DNA of 64,000 nucleotides from Euleptes europaea (taxonomy: Eukaryota > Chordata > Lepidosauria > Squamata > Sphaerodactylidae), in contig NC_079321.1 in NCBI RefSeq assembly GCF_029931775.1, forward strand, positions 11,141,001 through 11,205,000, given 5' to 3'. How positions within the stretch are numbered: position 1 is the stretch's first letter; every line of letters starts with the position of its first letter. The notes beneath the pieces are model-generated. The model was not told the origin of the DNA. It saw nothing but the letters and a program-made list of their open reading frames with translations, and made no database searches. The translations under genes were made by a program, and so were the position numbers. Below, one piece after another: positions 10,982 to 24,100 of the stretch.

Positions 10982-12040
10982 AGATGACTGGCCACTTCAT
11001 TCTTCTCTAGTGATTCCCCCTCCCCTACCAAGTAATGCATGAATAACCACCTCCTTTAGTTTCTGAGAGGAAACGCACTGAGTCAGTGATTGATTTATGA
11101 TGAATACAATGCCCTCACCAACTCCGTTCCTTAAAGGTTTTCAATAATCAAGACTGACATTGGTCAAGAGTACAAATAGTGGCTTTTCACACACCACAAG
11201 ATCTTGTCCACACCTGACACAACTTAGCTGAAATGGTCCATAAACAGCCCAGATGGCATAGCAGACCACTTCTACTGCCAGTGTAAGTGTATTACGAATT
11301 TGAGAGATTTTTTTGTCATCAAAAAGAGTCAACATGGTGTAGTATTGGTTATAGAGTGCTGGATTGGGGAAACCTTTATTTGATTCCTTATTCAGTGGCT
11401 GACCTTTCCCAGTTGGCTGGTTCTGTTGCTGCCATTAATCAGTTCTAAATCATTTGTCTTAGGGGGTGACTCTTCCTTTTGAAGTCAGCTAACACCACTT
11501 ATTACTTCTGTATTTTTATAATGGTCTGATTACAAAATAATGAATAATAGTAAACAGTGAAAGAAAATGAGCAGTGGCTTTGGCTGGCTGCAAAATGAAA
11601 AGTAATACTTAAGTTCTGGCCTCCAAAAAAGGACCTGATAATTTACAATAAACTCATGAATATCTTGAGAGACCAGGAAGAAATTAGTTAAGGTGGAAGG
11701 AGAAGAATAGAAAGGACACCAAAACAGATTTTCCAATCCATTCATTTTTAGAAGTTTGAGCCACAAAGTGATGGGCAGCAATCCACATCTTTCTCTGCCT
11801 CTTGAGGATGTGTGCATCAGGAAGTGGTCCTGAAACATCAAACAGCGAAGCACAGCAATCTTAGATGTTTGTGCAGTTGAATTTCAGTCCACGCCATTGC
11901 ATGACAACATACTGTTTGTAATTTTGGTACCACCCACAGGACCAAAAGAAAAAAGAAAAAAAAAACTCCAGCTGTTTCCCTTGAGAGCAATTGTATATTG
12001 GCTGTGAAAGACTCCAAGGCTTATGTCGGCCATTTCAGCC
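10982..12040. other. Spacer upstream of MEP1A; no promoter motif identified with confidence
   Basis: A TATA-like GTATATTGG lies about 45 bp before the ATG. No recognised repeat fills the last 500 bp, as would suit a promoter. Confidence 0.3.
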
Positions 12041-12109
12041 ATGTCTTCAAAGGCAGTCTTCCAACTCTTCAGCCTCACGCTGTTTTTTGCGTACTGCCTC
12101 TCATTTCCG
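12041..12109 (+). CDS. MEP1A: MEP1A exon 1: signal peptide
   Basis: Twenty-three codons read [20 protein letters not shown] then SFP, a typical hydrophobic secretion signal. The exon ends at CCG|GTAAGT in phase 0. An in-frame ATG at 12023 would add six residues, but its context is weaker. Confidence 0.88.
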
Positions 12110-15100
12110 GTAAGTTTCATTCAGCCTAGCTACTCTTATCATTCCTTTCTGTGTTTGCCAGGCACAATGAGCACATGACGGATTTTTCTCTCTTTTTAGG
12201 TTGGGCACTCATTTTTGGAAGATGGTAAGGATTCACCAAAATGATCCTGGGAAAACTCTCAAGTCTTTCATTCTTTGGGAGCTGAGGTCTGGCAGAGAAG
12301 GCCTGAACTCCCAGACTGAAAGCTGAACATTTATCCTTTTTTTTATTATTTTCATTGGTTAGATGCTGATTCTGATGAACAGGGAACAGATATTCTAGAA
12401 ATAAATGCAGGTACGTTGCTCTTTGGATTTTCAAAAGATGCAGTGTTTTGAGAAAGTTAATGCTGGGGTGATTTTAGAATGAAACTACATGATATGTATA
12501 CATGATATGTATCAATTTTTTAAAAATGCAAAAATTGCTTATTCCCCCAATTTGAATAAGCAATTGGGTGTGAGTGATTTTTTTGGGAAGTAAAAATAGT
12601 GAGGGTAAAAGACTTTTTAAATTTTTCTATTCAACCTGCTCAGCTAACAACAAAGGCAATCTTTCCAATGACACTGAAAAACCTTACAGAAAAAAAAGCA
12701 GTAATAAAAGTTGGAGAATGTTTGTCAATCCAATTTAACCATTGCATAGCAATACTAAAATCAAGATTATAGATGGGAAAGGATTGTAACGGAGACTACA
12801 AAAAGCTCAAACGTTTTCTTGGTTTATCCCATAAATTCAATGCTTTTTCTACGAATGGTCTAAAATACCATAAATATAGAGTTGGAAGGGGCCATACGGG
12901 CCACCCAATCCAATCCCCTACTCAATGATGATATGATTCCAATAAAATTTTGAGAATACTGTGGAAGACAAGGCAGAGGAATTTTAGCACAATCTTGATA
13001 TAACTTATACCAGAAAAAAAGGGTAAAAGAGTTTAGGTTTTATCTTCCTGCACTGTTTTCCTCCTTTAAATCATGATCTCCAGAGCTGCATCCTGTATTA
13101 AAAAACCCTTCAGGAAAATAAAACTATAATAAACGATTTAATGTGTAGTTCCATCCTTAACTGCCCCCTTTATTGTTCACTTGGTTATTAAATCAAGATC
13201 AAAGAAACCAGCAGGATTCTCATGCTGCGGTCCCTGCCAGCAATCTTGCATTTTGCTCAGGGGCGGTTTTGATATGGCACCTTTGATCTTAGGTGGCTGG
13301 AACATTGTGAGTTTATGGTCCATGATTTACATGTCTGAGATGTGCATTCATGCATGCAATGGGTGAGTAGGATGCTCCTTCCGAGATTCCAGGGAGGAAA
13401 CCAATTGCATTACAATGTCTCTGCTGGTTCTTGTAGGTTATCCGGGCTGTGTGACTGTGGTCTTGGTATTTTCTTTCCTGACGTTTCGCCAGCAGCTGTG
13501 GCAGGCATCTTCAGAGGAGTAACACTGAAGGACAGTGTCTCTCAGTGTCAAGTGTGCAGGAAGAGTAATATATAGTCAGAAAGGGGGGGTTGACAATGTC
13601 TCTGCTGTTTAGAAATGGTTTTGAAAGCGGCATTTGTCATTTTTTGTGTGTCAAATGATAAATGCTGTTGAAAGGCCAAAAAAAGTAATTTAAATCTGCT
13701 TAGATATCAATAGCAATATTCTCGACGGATTTAAAAAAGTTGTCCAGCCTGCCAACAAAGATCTTCCTGAAAATCCTTGTGCTTCATACCCTTGCTTTCA
13801 TAGGTGAGGTGGGTAGCAACCAGAGACAGGGCTTTTTCAATGGTGGCACCACACCTGTGGAATCCCTTTCCCCTTAAGGCTCTCTGGTGCCTTGTTACTC
13901 TTTTAAGTGCCAGGCCAAAATATTTCTTTTTACCTAGGCTTTTAATTAATAGAGCTAGGGACAGGTAGGGAGGATTTCTCTACAAACCTGAAGGGAGTCC
14001 CAGAGTTGAAGAATAATCTGAAGTCTTAAAAAAACACATTGGGGGATTAAAATTCCTCAAAAAAATTATAAACGGCTACTGTAGCTTTAAGAAGAGAATG
14101 CCCACTGAGCTCTCACTTGCTAATTTGGATGTTGCTAGGCAACCAGAAAGATATTGCTGAGCCTTGCAAGCCTTTGTAAAACAAAGCCACGGTGGAGGAA
14201 CGGGTGGACTTGAGGCCAGAACAGCCCTGCAACGGGGCTGGTCCCCTGATGGAGGAAGACTCACCAGGGACTGGACAGGCAGCAACTACCAGAGACTCAC
14301 TACTTACCACACTTGGTCTGGCCTAGTGGAAGGGTTGCCATCCTGAGTTGTACCCCACTGAGGTCCCTGTCCTCAGGCTCTATCCCCAAATCTCCAGGAG
14401 TTTTCCAACCCGGATCTGGCAACCCAACCTCCCCTCTGGTGGCCAGGGGGGTCCTGGCAACCCTAGGTGGGGGGCAGTCAGCAGGGGAAGGCTACTGCCA
14501 GTGGGCGTGGCTTATGAGCCACCCTGTAGCATTTGATTGGCTGCTGTTTGAAAGGAAACAGGATACTGGACTGGAGGGACCATTGGTTTAAGTTCTGTGT
14601 GGCCTTTGTATTTATTTATTTTTTGGTTGTTGCTGCACAGTGTTGTCTTCTGTTTCTGGTCGTTATAGTTTTTGATTTTATGTTCCAGTTGTTTTTAAAT
14701 ACATTTATTGTTTTAATATTAACTTTTGGTAGAGCACCTTGAATGCTTAGAAGGTCAACTAGCAGGGTCTACATTTTGTAAGTAAATAAATAAATCCTGC
14801 AGGGACAATTCTGATCTGTTTATATGCAATCCGAGTGACAAACGCTTGTTTCAGAACCAAGATCTGTGTTTGCTCTTTGGGTTCCCTGTTATCATTGGGG
14901 ACAGGAAATTGCTCCTTGCAAAATCACCACCTTCCTCAAACATGAATTTGATTTTGGATGGCTTTATGCGGATTACCCATCTGGATTACTGGGAGTTTGA
15001 GAATCCTGTTGAAAGGAAGAGGCTAGATTAAATTAACTTCATCGATATCCTGCACTGTAATTCCCTGCATAATTTTGAACATATCCACACTATTTACAAC

Positions 15101-18100
15101 TGAATATTCTCTCCTTTATTAATAAGGTATTATTATTTATGAACCTTTTAGTTTTCTGATTTTTTTTTTTTAAAGGCAGAGTCATGTTGTCAAAGTATTT
15201 TTTGTCAGAACCTTTGAAGAGTGGGAAAAAATGTAATGTAATGTAATGACCTAAACTCCCTTCTCTGTTTGCATTTTGATTTAAACCATTTCCTTCTCAA
15301 TTGCTTTCTTTCCAGCTGCCGGGCTGAACCTCTTTGAAGGAGATATTTTACTGCCGGTGAGTCTTTTGCAAACCTCATGCATTTTATTCATCATGAACAA
15401 AACCTTGTTCGTGTTCCAAAGGATAAATGCTCTAATCTCAATCTGTTCTCGTTTCCCACAGAAAAGACGTAGTGTGTCAAGAAACAAGGAGCTCCGATGG
15501 AAACTTCCCATTCCGTTCATCCTGCATAACAACCTCGGTAAAAGGAAGCTGGTTTCATTGCAGTCCCACTGAGGTCAAACCTGATCTTTTTGGGGGATTT
15601 CAGCAGAGCATTTGGATCTATGAATGAGGAAATGTATTAGAATTTTAAGGAAGAGAAGGGAGCTAGGAACCAGAAGCTCTGATGTTTGAGATCACTCAGG
15701 AGCTTCTTCTGTGTAAACGCCATTGTATTAAATGAAGAGGAGAAGCAGTGCCTTCCCACAACTCCCATTCAATTCAATGGGGCTTCACCTATGCATGCAC
15801 TGGAAATTAACAAATGGAAGTTGTGCATATTTGCTGACAGTACCAATGGCTATACTTGCTCCGCCCTGACCTGGACGGCTCAGGCTAGCTTGATTTCATC
15901 AAATCTTGGAAGCTAAGTAGGATTGGCCCTGGTTTGTATTTGGTTGGGAGACCACCACGGAAGTCCAGGGTTGCTATGCAGAGGCAGACAATGGCAAACC
16001 ACCTCTGTTTGTCACTTGCCTTGAAAACCCTACATGATCACCATAAGTCGGCTGCGACTTGATGGCACTTTCCACCATTCCTTGCTCTGAATAGTCCCAT
16101 TGAGCAAAGTGATACAGAAGAACTGTCCCAGAATGCAAAGGATAAGGATTGCAGGCATTTGAACCTTTGGGATCCAAGGGATATCAGAGCCAACAGGATG
16201 AAGGACTGGATTTAGGCCCAGAGTTATCTTTTACCCTAAGGTTGCCACCTGCAAAATGGAAATAATAGGGACATTGTTATGAGGATGCATTTCAGGTTGT
16301 TTAGTTTCAAAGCCCTGGGCAGGTAACAGCCTGAAATGCATCCTCATAACAATGAGATCCTGTAGGGATTGCAAGGCAAGAGACAAACAGAGGTGGTTTG
16401 CCATTGTCTGCTTCTGTGTAGCAACCCTTGGTGGACTTCCTTGGTGGTCACCCATCCAAGTACTAACCAGGGCTGATCCTGCTTAGCTTCTAGGATTTGA
16501 TGAGATAGAGCTAGCCTGAGCCATCCAGGTGAGGGCAGAGCAAGGATCGCCATTGGGACTGTCAGCAAGCTTGCAGAACTTCCATTTGCCTTCTTGCCTT
16601 GGGGTGTGGGTGGAGTCCCAGTTTCTACTGATTCTCCCTGCAGCCCTTACAGCACATCTCAATCCTCTCCAGAACCTCCCCAAACATTATGAGTGGTAGT
16701 CAAAATGTGGAAAGGCCTGCATGTGGGTGGAAAGACCCTTCTGGTATCACTGAAACTCTATTTGCAATTGTCTGAAACCAACCCAACATATAGCATTTCA
16801 TGTCACTCGTGAACCCTGGACCTTGTGCCAACTTTTATGATAGAGGTCTATAAAATTATGCATGTTGTGGAGAGAGGACCAGGAGAAGCTTTTCTCCCTC
16901 TCATAATACCAGAAAGCGGGGTCATCTGCTGAAGCTGGAGGGTGAGAGATTCAAAACTGATAAATCTGATTTCTTCACACAACGCGTAGTTGAATTGTGG
17001 AACTCCCTGCCCCAGGATGTGGGGATGGCTGCCAACTTGGAAGGCTTTAAGAGGGGAGCGGACATGTTCATGGACGAGTGGTAGGGTTGCCAAGTACCCG
17101 GTGGTGGCGGGTAAAATCCCACCAATCAACCGGGCTGCCCACCGACCACCTGAGGGCCGGAGGGCAACTCATGCATGCCCACGTCACTTCCAGATTTACC
17201 ATAGAGTTTCGGCAGCATGGAAACCATAGAGTTTCGGCAGCAATTCATAGAGTGTTCATGTTGCTTCCGAGTAAACCCAGAAGTGACATAGGAGCAAGTG
17301 TATCACGCCAGGCATGCGGGCGCGTCGCGTGCTGAAGAAAAGCTCCCGCCGATGGAGCTGTGGGCCCTGGTAAGCCTAAGGAGAGGGCTATCCGTGGCTA
17401 CTAGTCAAAATGGATGCTAGACATGATGCATACCTATTCTCTCCACGATCCGAGGAGCACACCTATTGTATTAGGTGCTGTGAAACGCAGGCAGGAAAAT
17501 GCTGCTACAGTTGTCTTGTTTGTGGGCTTCCTAGAGGCACCTGGTTGGCCATTGTGCAAACAGACTGCTGGACTTGATGGGCCTTGGTCTGATCCAGCAG
17601 GGCTTTTCTTATGTTCTTATGTTCTTAACTGAACTCCTAGAGACTTGGGAGACGGGGGTGAAGCCTGCAATTGGCAGCTTAAGCAATTCCCACAATAATA
17701 GTGTTAAAGGCTTGCCTCACACATACCCAACGTAGGGACACTGGAATGTGTCTGACCACTGTGCTGAGTCATGTTAGAAGCCTTCCTCTGGCTCGAGGAG
17801 CATTCCTCCAGTGGAAGAGGGTGACTGCTAAAAATAATTGTTCTGAATTATATTCTTAGATCTAAATGCCAAAGGGGTGATCCTTAAAGCATTTGAAGGA
17901 TTCAGCTTGAAGTCATGTGTGCAATTTAAACCTTATGAAGGAGAGAAGTCATTTATAACATTTCAAAAGTCTAAAGGGTAAGTAAAAGACCCCCTATGAG
18001 TCAATCTATAGAATGAAGCCATCTTTTCGAAATATTTGGATGAGGTATGTTGGATCCAGTGGAGGATTTCTGTGGACAGAAGTGGACGGGGCCAATTTTA

Positions 18101-21100
18101 TCTCCCCGGCCCCCATGTTGTTCTTGGGCAGACTGTGTAGGAGTTGCATGGGGGGCATTTTGGGCTGTAGCACAAGGGGAGAAATGAGAAAGTGATACTC
18201 TTGTAGTTATACTCCTTGTAGCACAAGGGGAGAAATGAGAAAGTTATACAACCCGGATAACCTACTAGAACCAAAGTTATACTCTGTTCTAAAAGATCCC
18301 TTCCCTCAGTGAGAATTTTTAGTGGATCCAAGCTCTGTTTTTTTTCTGATAAGAATGCTGAAGACGGAGTGATTGGACCATCTTTCCCCCCCAAACTACA
18401 ACAACTCCGGCAGCCGTTGTACAAACCCTCCTGCAGGTTCTTCCCCCGAGACTCCATCAGGAGGCAGACAGTTGGGGTTGTAAACTTTGGGTTGGGAAAT
18501 ACCTGGAGATTTTGGGAATGGAGCCTGGGAAGAGCAGTGTTTGGGGAGGGGAGTAGGGTTACCAACCTCCAGACGGCAGCTGGAAATCTCCTGTTATTAG
18601 AACTGATCTCCAGGCTACACAGACCAGTTGGCCTGGAGAAAATGGCCGCTTTGGAAGGTGGATTCTATAGCATTATGCCCCATTGAAGTCCCTCCCCAAA
18701 CTCACCCCTCCTCAGGTTCTACCCCCCAAAATCTCCAAGTATTTCCAAACCCAAAGCTGGCAACCCTGGAAGGGGGGGACCTCAGCAGGGTATAATGCCA
18801 TAGAGTCCGCCCTCCAGTTCAGCCATTTTCTCCAGGGGAATGAATCTTGGTCATCTGGAGACCAATGGTAATAGGTGGCTATCTCCAGGTGTCACTTGGA
18901 GTTTGGCAACCCGAGAGAGAAAAATAAAACACGCTGGTGGCAGCTGCCACTGGAACAACCAAATTTTCTGCACAGCCAATCAGATCCCCAGAGGCCAATA
19001 AGATGCCCTGCTGGGTAAGTAGGGTTGCCAACCTCTGGATATCAATATAAACAAAACAAAAGCATTGGTTCTTGTAGGTTATCCGGGCTGTGTAACCGTG
19101 GTCTTGGAATTTTCTTTCCTGGAAAGAAAATTCCAAGACCACGGTTACACAGCCCGGATAACCTACAAGAACCAATGAACTCTGACCGTGAAAGCCTTCG
19201 ACAAAACAAAAGCACTCCCGTGCCTATACCATATGGTTTGGAAATTAGCACGGGTAAAAGGTACACAAATGCACAGAGCCAAGGTACACAAATGGAGATC
19301 TCCTGCTATTACAACTGATCTCCAGCCGATAGTGATCAGTTCACCTGGAGAAAATGGCCACTTTGGCAATTGGACTCTATGGCATCGAAATCCCTCCCCT
19401 CCCAAACCCCACCCTCCTCAGGCTCCGACCCGCGACCCCAAAACCTCTGGCCGACGGCAAAGAGGGACCTGGCAACCCTATGGGTAAGAGCCCCAAATGG
19501 CCCCACTTGCTTTCTTAAAACACATAGTGCGCATCAGAAAAGGTGTCAGCAGGTGCCATAGTACCTGTGGGCACCATGTTTAGGGTTGCCAGAGCCCTCT
19601 TTGCCACCGGCAGAATATTTTGGGGGTGGAGCCTGAGGAGGGTGTGGTTTGGGGAGGGGCTTCAATGCCATAGAGTCCAATTGCCAAAGCGGCTGTTTTT
19701 CTCCAGGTGAACTGATCTCTATCGGCTGGAGAGCAGCTGAAATAGCGGGAGATCTCCAGCTAATACCTGGCAGTTGGCAACCCTAACTATGCTGGGGACC
19801 ACCATTGTTGTTGTTGCTAGTTAATCCATCTCGTGAATATGGATGAACTGAAAACAGTTATATATCAATTAAGCCCCATAGAATCATAGAGTAGGAAGGG
19901 ACCACCAGGGTCATCTAGTACAACCCCTTGCTCAATGCAGGAAACTCACAACTACCTCCCCCACACACCCCATGACGCCTACTCCATGCCCAGAAGATGG
20001 CCAAGATGCCCTCCTTCCCATGAACTGCCCAAGGTCATAGAATCAGTATTGCTGACAGATGGCCATCTAGCCTCTGCTTAAAACCTCCAGGGAAGGGGAT
20101 CTTACCACCTCCCGAGGAAGCCTGTTCCACTGAGGAACCACTCTAACTGTTAGAAAGTTTGTTCCACTGAGGAACCCCTTCGTTGTGCTTCTGATTCTCA
20201 GGTGCTGGTCCTCCCTGGGCAATATGAAGATAGGCCAAAATCTTTCTGTTGGTGACAGATGTGATCACAAAGGCATTGTGACACATGAAATCTTACATGC
20301 TCTGGGATTCTATCATGAACAGGCAAGGACAGACCGAGATGATTATGTTAAAATCTGGTGGGATCACATCAATCCAGGTTGGTTTTCTATCTCATTAAGT
20401 GATTCAGAATAGAGAAGCTGCAGCCACCTTGCTGCTTCTGTTGAAGGAAGATGAAATCCTTGCATATCCAACTTTTAATAGGGTTGCCAGCTCTGGGTTG
20501 GGAAATACCTGGAGATGTTGGGGGCGGAGCCTGAGGAGGGCGGGGTTTGGGGAGGGGAGGGGCTTCAATGCCATAGAGTCCAATTGCCAAAGCAGCCATT
20601 TTCTCCAGGGGAAATGATCTCTATCGGCTGGAGATCAGTTTTAATAGAGGGAGATCTCCAGCCACCACCTGGAGGTTGGCAACCCTAATTTTTGCCCCCC
20701 TCTGTAAACATGGGTCCTTTGAAGAACAGACTGGTCATTTGATTATTTCATTTGAAAGACATTTATTGTTCTCTTTGGTATTGAATACAGGATTTAAAAA
20801 ACCAGTACTTCCATTCCACAGGGACTCCTAAGGCCTGATTCACACACATTTTGAGTCGCCAGCAAGAGAGCAAATAGGAGACCTGAACATTTTTTTTCTA
20901 ACTTTAATTTTTATAAAAACTTTAAATGGCAGCCATACAGGACTCCAGTTTGGATCACGGCAAGAAGGGGGTTAAGACTTCTCCAAATATTCATTTGTCT
21001 TAATTTCTATAAAACATTTTAATGCTCCTTTTCCACCCAAATAGGGTCTCCACGGTGAGGTACATGAAAACATTAAAAACAGTTGAACATTAAAACAGCA

Positions 21101-24100
21101 TTTAAAATTATATATAAAATGATTCAATAAAAACATATAAACACACACCACTAAGGCCAGAGAGGAGGGTCAATAATAGTTATTGAGGGGGTTGTGCAAA
21201 AAACAAACAAACAAACAAACAAACAAACAAAAGGTCTTCATCTGCTGACAGAAGACAACAACAGAAGGAGGTGGGCAAATCTCCACAAAAGATAATCTAC
21301 TGTAAGCAGGATCATTAGGGTTGCCAGGTCCCTCTTCACCACCGGTGGGAGTTTTTGGGGCAGAGCCTGAGGAGGGCAGGGTTTGGGGAGGGGAGGGATT
21401 TCAGTGTCATAGAGTCCAATTGCCAAAGCAGCCATTTTCTCCAGGTGGACTGGAGATCAGTTGTAATAGCAGGAGATCTCCAGGTAGAACCTGGAGGTTC
21501 GGGCACTCAAAGTACACCTTGTGCTGAAATAAGAAAGTACTGCGAAGAACCAGCACTATTGGTCTAAGGTCCAGTGTACTAATGTACCAATGTAACACTG
21601 TTAAAGTTCAATAAAGAATTATTTCCATAAGTTTTCACAAATGAATCTTGCTCTAGTACTTTTGCTTACTACATTAATACGATAATATTGGATACAAAGA
21701 TCAGTTGAAAGTCCGGTTCATTAATGAGATACACAGTTGTCTCAGTCTTCATACATTCATATGGTCAATCAGTTGCACCATTAATGCCACTGGATTCCAT
21801 AAAGCAGCCTGACCCACAAACTGGGTACCCAAGGTTGGGTGGAAAAGATAAAATTGTATAATAGAAAAATATTTTTATTTTAAGGCCCTAATATCTTGGT
21901 TAAAAATATTAGAAATTATAAAACAAGGCACAATGGCAACTCATAAGGTTGGTAGACCTGAATTACACAGACCATACACGTTTCGGCCTACAGGCCTTAT
22001 AGAATCATAGAGTTGGAAGGGACCACCAGGGTCATCTAGTCCAACCCCCTGCACAATACAGGAAATTCACAACTCCCTCCCTCCCACACCCCCAGTGACC
22101 CCTACTCCATGCCCAGAAGATAGCCAAGGTGCCCTCCCTCTCATCATCTGTTTAAGGTCGTAGAATCAGCATTGCTGACAGATGGCCATCTAGCCTCTGC
22201 TTAAAAACCTCCAGGGAAGGAGTGCTCACCACCTCCCGAGGAAGCCTGTTCCACTGAGGAACCGCTCTAACTGTTAGAAAATTCTTCCTAATGTCTACAT
22301 GGAGTGGTCAAATAAAAACTCATATAATGGACACACAAGTATTAAACTATTGTATGGCCCTATATTGACAGAATACTTTATACCTGCCCAAGCATGTGTA
22401 TAGGATGTATAAATAATTTCGAATTAGAGATTCCTCTATGTAGAATACCTATAAGTTGTTCTACCCTGGGCTGTATTGGTCTCTCATACAGAGTGTGCAT
22501 GCAAAATTATCAACTTTGTAAAGCAGGACTCAGAGAAGAATCCCTTTGCAGGCATTGCAAACACTTCTAGAGGAAGTAACTCCTCATTTCTCCAACAGAT
22601 CAAAAATTCAACTTCGAGAAATACAGCTACGACCTTCTCAATGACTTGAACACTCCCTATGATTATGAGTCCATTATGCACTATGGTCCATTCTCATTTT
22701 CTAAAAATGCGAGTTTACCAACAATTACTGCCAACATACTTGAATTCAATGGCATTATTGGTCAACGTCTGGATTTCAGCAGCACGGATCTCAAACGACT
22801 CAATCGGATGTATAACTGCAGTAAGTCCATTCTGAGACGGTGACCTTGAATTTGCAGTCCAGGCACAAATAGCTCTCTTTCTGAATAAAGATAGGACACT
22901 CTGGAGGACATTGATTCATACGGTCGCCATGAGTCGGAAGCGACTTGACGGCACACACACACAAATGAGGGAGGCGCTTCTGTTTCATCTATTCCTGTTT
23001 AAGAGTTAGCATTTGCATCCCCGACTTGGATGGCCCAGGCTAGACTGATCTCACGAGGTCTCAGAAGTGAAGCAGGATTGGCCCTGGTTAGTACTTGGAT
23101 GGGAACCCACCAAGTAAGTCCAGTGTTGCTACATAGAGGCAGGCAATGGCAAACCACCTCTGTTTAGCTCTTGCCTTGACCTGGATGGCCCAGGCTAGCC
23201 CAATCTTGTCAGATCCTGGAAGCTAAACAGGGTCAGTCCTGTTTAGTACTTGGATGGGAGACCACCAAGTAAGTCCAAGGTTGCTACACAGAGGCTGGCA
23301 ATGGCAAACCACCTCTGAACACCTCTTGCCTTGAAAAAACCACCAGGGATTGCCATAAGCCAGCTGCAACTTGATGGCACTTTCCATCACCATTTGGATA
23401 GTGCCAAGCATTCATCATCTGTCCCTTCCTTCCTCAGAATAGTGTATGTAGTTTTCATATCTTTTGTTACCATAACGTCTGAGGTAGGTTAGGTGGAGAG
23501 AGTGACTAGCCCCAAGTCACCCAGTTGAATTTGAACCTCGGTCTTCCTTGTCCTAGTCTTAGACCTCCCTAGGTAGGTGAGCATTGTTATCCTCGTGTTG
23601 CAGGAGGTGGGACTGAGCCTGCGGCAGGAGCTTGAGGTAGGCCTCCTAGTCAGTTCCTAGCTGAGGTGAGAATAGGGCTGCTATGTCCCTCTTCACCACC
23701 GGCGGGAGGATTTTGGGGCGGAGCATCAGGAAGGTGGGGTTTGGGGAGGGACTTCAATGCCATAGAGTCCGATTGCCAAAGTGGCCATTTTATCCAGGTG
23801 AACTGATCTATCGCCTGGAGATCAGTTGTAATAGCAGACGATCTCCAACTAGTACCTGGAGGTTGGCAACCCTAGGTAAGAATCAGTGTGGGGACATCCT
23901 GATCTGTGGCCACCGTGTGACAGCAGCATTGCTGTACACTCTGTTGCATTCCTTCTTCTTATTTTCCACTCTTTTCCCCCTCCATCCCAGCCAGCCCGCT
24001 TACGCTTTTGGACCAATGCGATTTTGAGTCAGCTGATATTTGTGGCCTGGTTCAGGACACGATAGAGAACACCAACTGGGTTCACGAAAAAAGCAACTTT

